A DNA stretch of 5,268 nucleotides, taken from the NCBI GenBank assembly GCA_031257415.1, contig JAIROR010000091.1, positions 1 through 5,268 of the forward strand, given 5' to 3'. A program made the translations under genes and the position numbers. Source of the stretch: Holosporales bacterium. GTDB taxonomy: Bacteria; Pseudomonadota; Alphaproteobacteria; RUG11792. Positions 1 through 4,870 of this stretch are shown in pieces. Every line of letters starts with the position of its first letter. The stretch's first letter is position 1. The notes under the pieces were generated by a model. The model was given only the letters and a program-made list of their open reading frames with translations, was not told the DNA's origin and made no database searches.

Positions 1-29
1 AATAAGTATCCATGGCAATTAGTGTTCAT

Positions 30-61
30 GGCAATTCGTCTCCTCTCTAGCAATCTCTTTA
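30..61 (+). repeat. Dispersed repeat, copy 1 (partner at 4522-4553)
   Basis: This 32-base segment starts GGCAATTCGT and ends CTCTTTA. It matches 4522-4553 in the same orientation at about 28 of 32 positions, with the invariant core TCCTCTCTAG. The adjacent TCCATGGCA at the window start also resembles, in reverse complement, the TGCCATGGA of the 24-bp tandem units at 4453-4500. Both ends of the window therefore carry parts of the same repeat family. Confidence 0.6.
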
Positions 62-86
62 GCACTATGTCAGCCAGCCGAGCTTC

Positions 87-164
87 TAGAGACCGTTGAA
101 TAACGTGTTTCACATCGGCCGTTTTGCAAAATCCCTATTCTACTGAATAATCTCTTTTACTATA
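87..164 (+). repeat. Dispersed ~78-bp repeat, copy A
   Basis: Starts TAGAGACCGTTGAATAA and ends TTTTACTATA. It aligns with 2459-2535. The last 44 bases of each copy differ at about 5 positions; the first part is more diverged and carries small indels. Each copy contains the GTTGAATAA-like motif twice, about 47 bases apart, on either side of GTTTTGCAAAA. The GAGAC-N-GTTGAATAA edge looks like the terminal repeat of an insertion sequence or MITE, but no transposase is present. TGTTTCAC at 106-113 equals half of a parS site, possibly by chance. The right-hand palindromic half seen in copy B is missing here. Confidence 0.75.
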
Positions 165-390
165 CCCAAGTACCAAAAGATTGCCCGAGAGGCATTGGTA
201 TTCCTTGGAGTTCCGGGTCTGAAAAATCCACAATCTTTCGTTGATTTGGTGTATACAAAAATGTTTTTGCGAGAAATATTCATCATTCAAAAGTTGATGG
301 ACACACTTGCAATCAGTCTCTCTATTCGGTTCCAATCAAAAAATCCTGGCAACGACCAAATAAATCTTCGGTAAATTAGCTAATAAATAC

Positions 391-419
391 TTGACGAGCA
401 TCGTATTATATTATATCAT
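391..419 (+). promoter_or_regulatory. Sigma70-type promoter for the MORN gene
   Basis: TTGACG at 391-396 (consensus TTGACA, 5 of 6) is followed after exactly 17 bp by TATCAT at 414-419 (consensus TATAAT, 5 of 6). Transcription would start near 426, giving a leader of about 26 nt before the ATG at 452. The spacing and position match what a promoter for the downstream gene should look like. Overlapping TATTAT-like hexamers in the AT-rich spacer are alternatives with poorer spacing. Confidence 0.65.
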
Positions 420-451
420 TAGTTTGTGTTTTTATTCGATGGCCAGAAATC

Positions 452-1774
452 ATGATTAAAAAGATATTTTTAATTACAACAACAGTGATGATACCAGAAT
501 GCGCAAGTAGTAAATTTGAAACGATGTCAGTTGAAGCAAGCAGTAATGCATCTAAAGCAAATGGTAATGCATCATCTAAAGAAAAGAAAGCAGAAACGTG
601 CGTAAAGAAAAAATTGTATCTTAATGCAATATATGAGGGAGAGCTTGACAAAGACGGTAACAGACATGGGAAAGGAAGGCTAAAGTGGATAAACGGAAGT
701 GTATATGAAGGAGATTGGAAGAATGATAAAAAAGAGGGAAAAGGCAGGAAGATATGGGCAAAGGGAAAGCATGCACGGGGAATTAGGGTGTATGAAGGAG
801 ATTGGAAGGATGATAACAGAGACGGAGAAGGCAAGATGGTGTATGCAAATGGAGATGTATATGAAGGAAATTGGAAGAATGATAACAATGAAGGGAAAGG
901 AATGATGACATTCCGAAACGGAGATGTGTATGAAGGAGATTGGAAGGAAGGCAAGAAAGAAGGAAAAGGCAAGATGGTGTATGCAGATGGGACTGTGTAT
1001 GAAGGAGACTTTGAAAATGATAAAGCGGAAGGAAAGGGAAAGGTGACATTCCAAGATGGGAGCATATACGAGGGAGACTGGAAGGATGATGAAATGGAAG
1101 GAAGAGGAAAGATAACACTTCAAGGTAGATACATATACGAAGGAGACTGGAAGAATAGTAAGAAAGAAGGAAAAGGCAAGATAGTATTCCGAAATGGGAA
1201 TACATATGAAGGAGATTTTAAAAATAATAAAATGGAAGGGAAGGCCAAGATAATATACGCAAGTGGCGATGTATATGAAGGAAATATAGAGGATAATCTA
1301 ATGGATGGAAAAGGCAAGTATGTATGGGCAAATGGAGATGTATATGAAGGAGATTTTAAGAATGATAAAATGAAGGGAAAAGGAAAGATAGTATATGCGA
1401 ATGGAAATACATATGAAGGAGATATGAAGAATAATAAAAAAGAAGGAGACGGAAAATATGTATATGCAAATGGAGATGCATATGAGGGAGAATTTAAGGA
1501 CGATGTAGCGGAAGGAAAAGGTAAATTTACGTTTGCAAATGGAAGTATATATGAAGGGGGCTGGAAGAATAATGTGCGAGATGGAAAAGGCAAGATAGTA
1601 TATGCAAATGGAAATGTGTATGAAGGGGGCTGGAAGAATAATAAAAGAGAAGGAGAAGGCAAGATAGTGTATGCAGATGGAGATGTGTATGAGGGAGAAT
1701 TTAAGAATGGCAAGATAGAAGGAAAAGGCAAGGTGGTGTGTGCAGATGGGACTGTGTATGAAGGAAAATTTTAG
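452..1774 (+). CDS. MORN-repeat protein, possibly exported
   Basis: The 440-aa product is almost entirely MORN repeats. Residues 1-20 (MIKK, then IFLITTTVMI, then PECASS) look like a short, weak signal peptide; the cysteine is not in a proper lipobox. Residues 26-48 are rich in Ser, Asn, Ala and Lys and are probably a disordered linker. From residue 61 there are 16 complete repeats: the first is 24 aa, the second 29 aa, and the other 14 are exactly 23 aa with pattern YEGDWKN....EGKGK....NGDV. A truncated YEGKF ends the protein. Repeat 2 carries a 6-residue insertion, repeat 7 lacks the usual NG turn, and repeat 9 has GKAK in place of GKGK. MORN repeats form elongated beta-hairpin rods that bind proteins or lipids, so a membrane-associated or host-directed role is possible but unproven. 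The ATG at 452 follows a good promoter; only a weak purine-rich stretch serves as ribosome binding site. No terminator hairpin follows. The coding strand is very purine-rich, which keeps the antisense frames open by chance. Confidence 0.9.
   Translation: MIKKIFLITTTVMIPECASSKFETMSVEASSNASKANGNASSKEKKAETCVKKKLYLNAIYEGELDKDGNRHGKGRLKWINGSVYEGDWKNDKKEGKGRKIWAKGKHARGIRVYEGDWKDDNRDGEGKMVYANGDVYEGNWKNDNNEGKGMMTFRNGDVYEGDWKEGKKEGKGKMVYADGTVYEGDFENDKAEGKGKVTFQDGSIYEGDWKDDEMEGRGKITLQGRYIYEGDWKNSKKEGKGKIVFRNGNTYEGDFKNNKMEGKAKIIYASGDVYEGNIEDNLMDGKGKYVWANGDVYEGDFKNDKMKGKGKIVYANGNTYEGDMKNNKKEGDGKYVYANGDAYEGEFKDDVAEGKGKFTFANGSIYEGGWKNNVRDGKGKIVYANGNVYEGGWKNNKREGEGKIVYADGDVYEGEFKNGKIEGKGKVVCADGTVYEGKF
632..1771 (+). 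repeat. MORN-coding tandem array, 69-bp unit
   Basis: Units begin at each TAT-GA-GG (Tyr-Glu-Gly). Unit 1 is 632-703 (72 bp) and unit 2 is 704-790 (87 bp, with an 18-bp insertion). Units 3 to 16 are 69 bp each over 791-1756, followed by a 15-bp start of unit 17. Some units, such as those starting at 1550 and 1619, are very similar at the DNA level, suggesting recent duplication or gene conversion. All length changes preserve the reading frame, as expected under selection for the protein. Confidence 0.9.
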
Positions 1775-2458
1775 AATAGGCGCAATGAAAGGAAGTTGAT
1801 GGGATGGAAGTCTGGCGTAACGTAGCCCGTTATTCTGAGTTTCATTGACAATGTCACAAATGACGCCCATCGAGTGCGCATTAAAATCACAATGCATCTG
1901 GGAGCTATTTGGTAATGTTATTTGGAGCACCAATCGAACGTAGTTGATGATGCTGGGGGGGCAAGCGGACGCGAGGCACCGCAAACACGGATCCACTCAA
2001 CATGGAACGTAGTTAGTTCTTGGAAGCTTTAGAACTGAGGAGGTGCAGTAAATTTTCTGCTTCCAAGAACAACCACACTCTTATGATACCACTTTCTTTT
2101 GGCGGCTGCAAACATTTTTTTCTCAAAATTGGCTTTTTGTGAACAAAAATTACTCAAATCGTCAGGGTGGTGTGATTTTATTGTTGCGCGACTCAGGATC
2201 CGTCCCAGAGGATCAGTCCCAGTGCTCAAGCTCTACTGGGCTTCTGGCCTGTCTCAAAACATCTTGACTACTCTCACATAGAAAAATTTCTGTTGCTTCC
2301 GAAGACGGTACATTCCTAGGATGGCCCACTGGGTTAACCAGGAGGGGGTATGTGGGACAGGTGATGGTTTCAAGAGATCGACCCCATAAAACTATTGTTT
2401 TCCTTCCGAAATCCAGCGGATCCTAGATCCTCTCACATGCATATGTAGAGACTTTATG
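1775..2458. other. 684-bp gap with no supported gene
   Basis: No complete gene is recognisable. The first about 48 bases read on in the MORN frame as a degraded repeat. A minus-strand open stretch (about 1800-1996) runs on from the antisense of the MORN array and encodes residues such as NSSQMHCDFNAHSMG. It resembles nothing I know and may be chance or a fragment. Other content: a 12-bp perfect inverted repeat (2016-2027 with 2059-2070), an imperfect 14-bp direct repeat (2196-2209 and 2210-2223, 12 of 14 identical), and a perfect 13-bp tandem repeat (2442-2454 and 2455-2467) leading into the dispersed repeat. No tRNA or rRNA signature was seen. Confidence 0.55.
2016..2070. repeat. 12-bp perfect inverted repeat, 31-nt loop
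   Basis: GTTCTTGGAAGC at 2016-2027 is the exact reverse complement of GCTTCCAAGAAC at 2059-2070. The loop contains GGAGGT. There is no T-run on either side, so it is not a classic terminator; it lies far from both flanking genes. It could be a remnant of a mobile-element end or a protein-binding site. Confidence 0.6.
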
Positions 2459-2535
2459 TAGAGACTTGTTGAATAATGCTCCACGCTTGCCGTTTTGCAA
2501 AACCTCTATTCTGTTGAATAATCTATTTTACTATA
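2459..2535 (+). repeat. Dispersed ~77-bp repeat, copy B
   Basis: Aligns with 87-164, with about 39 of 44 identical bases over the segment starting GTTTTGCAAAA. It is preceded by a perfect 13-bp tandem duplication of TATGTAGAGACTT (2442-2467). The copy runs directly into the large palindrome at 2511-2590, so its second GTTGAATAATCT motif doubles as the outer left arm of that palindrome. Confidence 0.75.
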
Positions 2536-2590
2536 ACGAAAATGTTTCACGTGAAGCATTCTAGTTATAGTAGAAGAGATTACCCAACAG
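2511..2590. repeat. 80-bp imperfect palindrome
   Basis: Centred between 2550 and 2551. Each arm is 40 bases and 33 of 40 positions pair perfectly. Mismatched pairs are 2545/2556, 2540/2561, 2538/2563, 2528/2573, 2525/2576, 2518/2583 and 2517/2584; two of these could still pair as G-U in RNA. There is essentially no loop, so as DNA it could extrude a cruciform and as RNA it would form one long hairpin. The centre is the parS-like sequence. Confidence 0.85.
2543..2558. promoter_or_regulatory. parS-like site (ParB-binding motif), 15 of 16
   Basis: TGTTTCACGTGAAGCA differs from the widely conserved chromosomal parS consensus TGTTTCACGTGAAACA only at position 14. parS is bound by ParB, which spreads and recruits SMC for chromosome segregation; such sites usually lie near the replication origin. 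Neither parA nor parB is in the window. The motif also sits at the middle of a larger palindrome, so the match could reflect the repeat's own symmetry; a 15 of 16 match is nevertheless striking. Confidence 0.5.
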
Positions 2591-2597
2591 TCTCGTG

Positions 2598-2671
2598 TTA
2601 GCATTGGACTTGTCGCTGCTTTATTTATAATGCTTTTCGAGTGGCGCAAGATGAATCCCCTGAAGTCATCG
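2598..2671 (+). pseudogene. Displaced 74-bp duplicate of internal cdsA sequence
   Basis: Matches 2887-2960 within cdsA at 73 of 74 bases; the only difference is T at 2613 for C at 2902. The copied segment corresponds to CdsA residues around ISIGLAAALFIMLFEWRK. It has no start, is cut at both ends and is in a different frame from the uppS remnant that follows, so it cannot make a useful product. It begins just after the inverted-repeat element and ends just before the uppS remnant, marking a rearrangement junction. The near-identity means that it is recent or kept alike by gene conversion. Confidence 0.9.
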
Positions 2672-2673
2672 CC

Positions 2674-2796
2674 TTGTGGCAGTCTTCGTACAGCGAGCTT
2701 TATTTCACAAATGTTCTCTGGCCTGATTTTTCGTAATATAATTTGAGAGAGGTTATCGCTGAATTTGGTGTCCTGGAAAGGACGCATGGAAAGTAA
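2674..2796 (+). pseudogene. uppS: uppS C-terminal remnant (undecaprenyl diphosphate synthase)
   Basis: The plus frame from 2674 reads LWQSSYSELYFTNVLWPDFS, the conserved C-terminal block of UppS (typically LLWQ.AYAELYFTD.LWPDF). A TAA at 2734-2736 follows, then YNLREVIAEFGVLERTHGK and a final TAA at 2794-2796. The last residues match the usual ERRFGK-type tail. UppS condenses isopentenyl units into the lipid carrier for peptidoglycan synthesis. About 40 of roughly 230-250 expected codons remain. The catalytic N-terminal part is absent, and the internal stop looks like a Lys codon changed to TAA. uppS normally lies directly upstream of cdsA, and this remnant ends 2 nt before the cdsA start, so this is the original operon position. 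A working copy may exist elsewhere. Confidence 0.8.
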
Positions 2797-2812
2797 ACTT
2801 GGAAAATAAACT
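2787..2812 (+). repeat. 13-bp tandem duplication across the cdsA start
   Basis: TGGAAAGTAAACT (2787-2799) is followed directly by TGGAAAATAAACT (2800-2812), 12 of 13 identical. The ATG at 2786 precedes unit 1. Because 13 is not a multiple of three, that ATG is now out of frame with cdsA and stops after seven codons at 2807. The corresponding codon before unit 2 is TTG (2799), which is in frame. Confidence 0.7.
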
Positions 2813-3452
2813 GTTGAAGCGCGGTGCAAGCTTTTCAGTTCTGGTTGGGACTGTGGCCCTTTTATACCTGAAAGGCGGGGTTTATATTAGCATTGGACTT
2901 GCCGCTGCTTTATTTATAATGCTTTTCGAGTGGCGCAAGATGAATCCCCTGAAGTCATCGGCGCTCTATATTCTTGGGAACATTTATATTGCGATCCCAA
3001 TTATTTGCTGGATTGCGGATCTTACAATATCTACGCTACACAAGTACATACCATTTGAATTCATAGTAATTTTAGGCATCGTCTCGTGCTCAGATACATT
3101 TGCTTTTATAGGGGGCTCGCTGATCGGAGGGGCCAAAATGGCTCCCAAAATCAGCCCATCCAAGACATGGTCTGGAGCAGCCTGCGGAATCATCGTTCCA
3201 AGCATTCTGGCATACGTTCTTTTTAATCATGGGCTCCCAAGAGCCATAATAACGGGGATCATCGCCCTGTCCGGAGTATTCGGGGACCTCATAGAATCAA
3301 AGGCGAAGAGGATTCTCAACGTCAAAGACTCAGGAACAGCAATACCAGGACACGGCGGAGTTCTCGACAGACTGGACAGTTTTCTTTTTGCAAGCTACAT
3401 ATATTTTCTCCTCAGAGCGTTGTTTAATTTCTACTATACAGCCGACTTATAA
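2799..3452 (+). CDS. cdsA: Phosphatidate cytidylyltransferase (CDP-diglyceride synthase)
   Basis: Makes CDP-diacylglycerol from phosphatidic acid and CTP in the inner membrane, the branch point for bacterial phospholipids. The 217-aa product has the full CDS family signature: S167-K-A-K-R171, K176-D177-S-G, then IPGHGGVLDRLD with H185, D190, R191 and D193. D99 in SCSDTFAFIGG and the GAKMAPKISPSKTWSG block (111-126) are also typical. Several hydrophobic helices cover about 11-43, 56-74, 87-107, 128-142, 147-163 and 194-211. Length is near that of Rickettsia CdsA and well below the E. coli protein (285 aa), which has an extra N-terminal region. The start is TTG at 2799, with GGAAAG at 2788-2793 as ribosome binding site; an in-frame TGA at 2760 limits any extension, and MENKLLKR fits a family N-terminus. 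The gene follows the uppS remnant as in the usual operon. No own promoter is evident. The stop overlaps the convergent gene. Confidence 0.93.
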   Translation: MENKLLKRGASFSVLVGTVALLYLKGGVYISIGLAAALFIMLFEWRKMNPLKSSALYILGNIYIAIPIICWIADLTISTLHKYIPFEFIVILGIVSCSDTFAFIGGSLIGGAKMAPKISPSKTWSGAACGIIVPSILAYVLFNHGLPRAIITGIIALSGVFGDLIESKAKRILNVKDSGTAIPGHGGVLDRLDSFLFASYIYFLLRALFNFYYTADL

Positions 3453-4367
3453 GGCTTCAGATAACGTTAAAGGGTCATCGCCGTCATCGCCGCCATTGCC
3501 ATTGTTCGTTGCATTGCTCGTTGCATCGTTCGTTGCATCGTTTGTTTTCGAGCTGCTTTCGTATATCATCCCATCTATGAGAGAACATTGATACTGCTTC
3601 CTATTCATAACGATATTATCGATCCTAATCTTTAATCTTTTAATATGCTCCTCCATCTCAATAAGAATACTGTTTTCTTTGTAGTCTTCATTAATAACAG
3701 TTGTTTCAACAAGCTCTTTGTATCCGAGCAGCTCCCTAAGATAACTCTCCACAAAGTTATTACGATTGCCACTTATCTTGAAATAGAGATACTTATTAAA
3801 CAAATCTGATATATCTCCGATGATGCTACCGCGCCACATTTTTTCAGTGTTGTGAAAAATTACTTTATCCTTTAAACAATAAATGCTGTCTGATAGATAG
3901 AGCTGGTTATGGACGAGATCCGAGGTGAGAAATTTTTCGTTAAAACCAATTTTGTGAACCCGTGCGAGCGCTTGAGCAACGTTGGCAACGGCGGCCTTTA
4001 TCACAGGCTGCATCAGCATTGGGGACGGCTGCATAATGCTTAGAAGGGTATTCCCAGGAGGAATCCTATAGCCCATAATCACATCCCCAGCGTGTTCAAA
4101 AGCGTATGGACATAGATTCACGTTCCCAGAAAGCATATTTTCAAACACCTTCTGCCTAACATATTTAGCATTCTCGTATTCCCTAGCAGAGACTATTTTA
4201 TTGATATAATCTTTCTGGCTCACGATTTCTTTGTATTCGTTATCTTGTTCGTTAATCTTTCTGCTTTCAGATATCCTGAAATATGAAAGCTGCGCGGCGC
4301 CACAAGGCAACCACAAAAATACAGCCAGTATCACAACAGCAACAACCCAGCTTGCAAAATTCCTCAT
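3447..4367 (-). CDS. Exported protein of unknown function, faintly kinase-like
   Basis: The 306-aa product was not recognised as a named family. Residues 1-25 form a clear signal peptide: MRN, the hydrophobic run FASWVVAVVILAVFLWL, then PCGAA, with likely cleavage before Q26. The middle resembles an atypical protein-kinase fold. VIMGYRIPPGNTLL (96-109) looks like a hinge, 121-141 (ending ALARVHKIGF) like helix E, FLTSDLVHNQLYL (146-158) like a catalytic loop, and GDISDL (184-189) like the start of helix F. Key residues are degenerate: the HxD motif is TSD, Asn is one position too close, and DFG is replaced by KDK (166-168), so it may be inactive. Residues 235-256 are helical and charged, and the tail from 271 is Ser/Asn/Thr/Asp-rich and low in complexity. 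The ATG at 4367 is chosen because GGAGGT lies 4 nt upstream and the signal peptide begins there; the open frame continues further upstream (to 4526) but only through tandem-repeat DNA. Confidence 0.75.
   Translation of the reverse strand: MRNFASWVVAVVILAVFLWLPCGAAQLSYFRISESRKINEQDNEYKEIVSQKDYINKIVSAREYENAKYVRQKVFENMLSGNVNLCPYAFEHAGDVIMGYRIPPGNTLLSIMQPSPMLMQPVIKAAVANVAQALARVHKIGFNEKFLTSDLVHNQLYLSDSIYCLKDKVIFHNTEKMWRGSIIGDISDLFNKYLYFKISGNRNNFVESYLRELLGYKELVETTVINEDYKENSILIEMEEHIKRLKIRIDNIVMNRKQYQCSLIDGMIYESSSKTNDATNDATSNATNNGNGGDDGDDPLTLSEAL
3495..3542 (-). repeat. 12-bp tandem repeat in the gene's 3' end
   Basis: Four 12-bp units (plus-strand CGTTGCATCGTT and variants) at 3495, 3507, 3519 and 3531, the first one degenerate. 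On the minus strand they encode the Asn-Asp-Ala-Thr-like series in the tail of the exported protein. The unit length keeps the reading frame, so copy number can change without breaking the gene. Confidence 0.8.
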
Positions 4368-4371
4368 GCGC

Positions 4372-4377
4372 ACCTCC
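4372..4377 (-). promoter_or_regulatory. Ribosome binding site of the exported protein
   Basis: The minus strand reads GGAGGT, then GCGC, then ATG. This is a near-perfect Shine-Dalgarno sequence with a 4-nt spacer and is the main reason for starting the gene at 4367 rather than at upstream in-frame ATG codons. Confidence 0.8.
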
Positions 4378-4452
4378 ATATACTTCTTCGCAAAAAGACC
4401 GCCGTAGAGAAGGCAGTTGCCGTGGGTATTTCGGACAGACCTCCACGAACAT

Positions 4453-4500
4453 TTTTTAGCAAACTGCCATGGATGCTTTTTGGCAAACTGCCATGGATAT
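4453..4500. repeat. 24-bp tandem repeat, two units
   Basis: Unit 1 (4453-4476) and unit 2 (4477-4500) match at about 21 of 24 bases. Each starts with TTTTT and contains GCAAACTGCCATGGAT. A third TTTTTAT start follows at 4501, and a degenerate version (GGCAGTTGCCGTGGGT) lies at about 4411-4426. It lies upstream of the minus-strand gene; its reverse complement resembles TCCATGGCA at the window start. Confidence 0.8.
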
Positions 4501-4521
4501 TTTTTATCCGAAAAATTTCCC

Positions 4522-4553
4522 GGCAACTCGTTTCCTCTCTAGAAAACTCTTTA
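4522..4553 (+). repeat. Dispersed repeat, copy 2 (partner at 30-61)
   Basis: Matches 30-61 at about 28 of 32 bases in the same orientation, with core TCCTCTCTAG and end CTCTTTA. A shorter related piece (ACTCGTTTCCTCTTCGAAAA) begins at about 4578, just before the 38-bp array, so the array may have grown from this family. Confidence 0.6.
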
Positions 4554-4560
4554 TGTTTAT

Positions 4561-4870
4561 CCACGACCCAAACCTCCACTCGTTTCCTCTTCGAAAAGCC
4601 CACTATACATACACCACTATGCGTACCACGACTCAAGCCTCTTCGAGAAGCCCACTATACATACGCCACTATGCATACCACAACTCAAACCTCTTCGAGA
4701 AGCCCTCTATGCATACCACGACCCAAGCCTCTTCGAGAAGCCCACTATGCGTACCACGACCCAAGCCTCTTCGAGAAGCCCCTACGCATACCACAACTCA
4801 AACCTCTTCGAGAAGCCCACTATACATACGCCACTATGCATACCACGACCCAAGCCCCTTCAGACACCCC
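4561..4870. repeat. Compound 38-bp tandem repeat array
   Basis: Seven units each begin CCACRACYCAARCC. They lie at 4561-4625 (65 bp, divergent), 4626-4677 (52), 4678-4715 (38), 4716-4753 (38), 4754-4790 (37), 4791-4842 (52) and 4843-4870 (partial). The 52-bp units differ from the 38-bp ones by an extra 14-bp block (CCACTATACATACG) that is itself a near-copy of the following CCACTATGCATA. Each full unit from 4626 contains CTTCGAGAAG, an inverted repeat. Unit lengths are mostly not multiples of three, so the open frames across the array are not protein-coding. No typical CRISPR spacing is present. Confidence 0.9.

Larger units (their letters stand above)
1..390. other. Intergenic region with repeat pieces, no supported gene
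   Basis: No convincing gene is visible here. The sequence CATGGCAATT occurs twice (11-20 and 27-36). Positions 30-61 match 4522-4553 at about 28 of 32 bases, so this stretch belongs to a dispersed repeat family. Positions 87-164 hold another dispersed repeat, annotated separately. Downstream of it, 166-208 can fold into an imperfect hairpin, with CCAAG pairing to CTTGG and TGCC pairing to GGCA around a CGAGA loop. A short minus-strand open frame (135-335) starts at TTG, ends inside the repeat and resembles nothing I recognise, so it is not called as a gene. Confidence 0.6.
2461..2594. mobile_element. Possible MITE or insertion-sequence remnant
   Basis: The left edge GAGACTTGTTGAATAAT (from 2461) and the reverse complement of the right edge, GAGACTGTTGGGTAAT (2594 back to 2579), are near-identical inverted ends. 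They enclose about 134 bp with no coding capacity. This is the shape of a miniature inverted-repeat element or the collapsed ends of an insertion sequence. A related left part stands at 87-164. No clear target-site duplication was found, and the family cannot be named from sequence alone. The duplicated cdsA piece begins three bases after the right edge. Confidence 0.4.

Noticed and set aside
135..335. 66-codon minus-strand open frame
   Set aside because: TTG start, no evident ribosome binding site, no recognisable domain, and its 3' end lies inside the dispersed repeat.
406..1996. Several long minus-strand and alternate-frame open frames across the MORN gene
   Set aside because: They mirror the 69-bp repeat, which has no antisense stops because the coding strand is purine-rich. 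Their Ser/Pro/Phe-rich products are shadows of the MORN repeats.
2029..2281. Two small opposing open frames
   Set aside because: About 60-66 codons each, no recognisable motif and no start signal; they largely overlap each other.
2506..2829. 107-codon minus-strand open frame
   Set aside because: It runs antisense through the uppS remnant, the cdsA fragment and the palindrome, all of which make sense on the plus strand.
4368..4526. N-terminal extension of the exported protein upstream of 4367
   Set aside because: It encodes repeated PWQFAKK from the 24-bp tandem DNA and would bury a clear signal peptide. The strong GGAGGT sits directly before the ATG at 4367.
4561..4870. CRISPR array
   Set aside because: Units abut with no unique spacers, and length variation comes from duplication of an internal 14-bp block.
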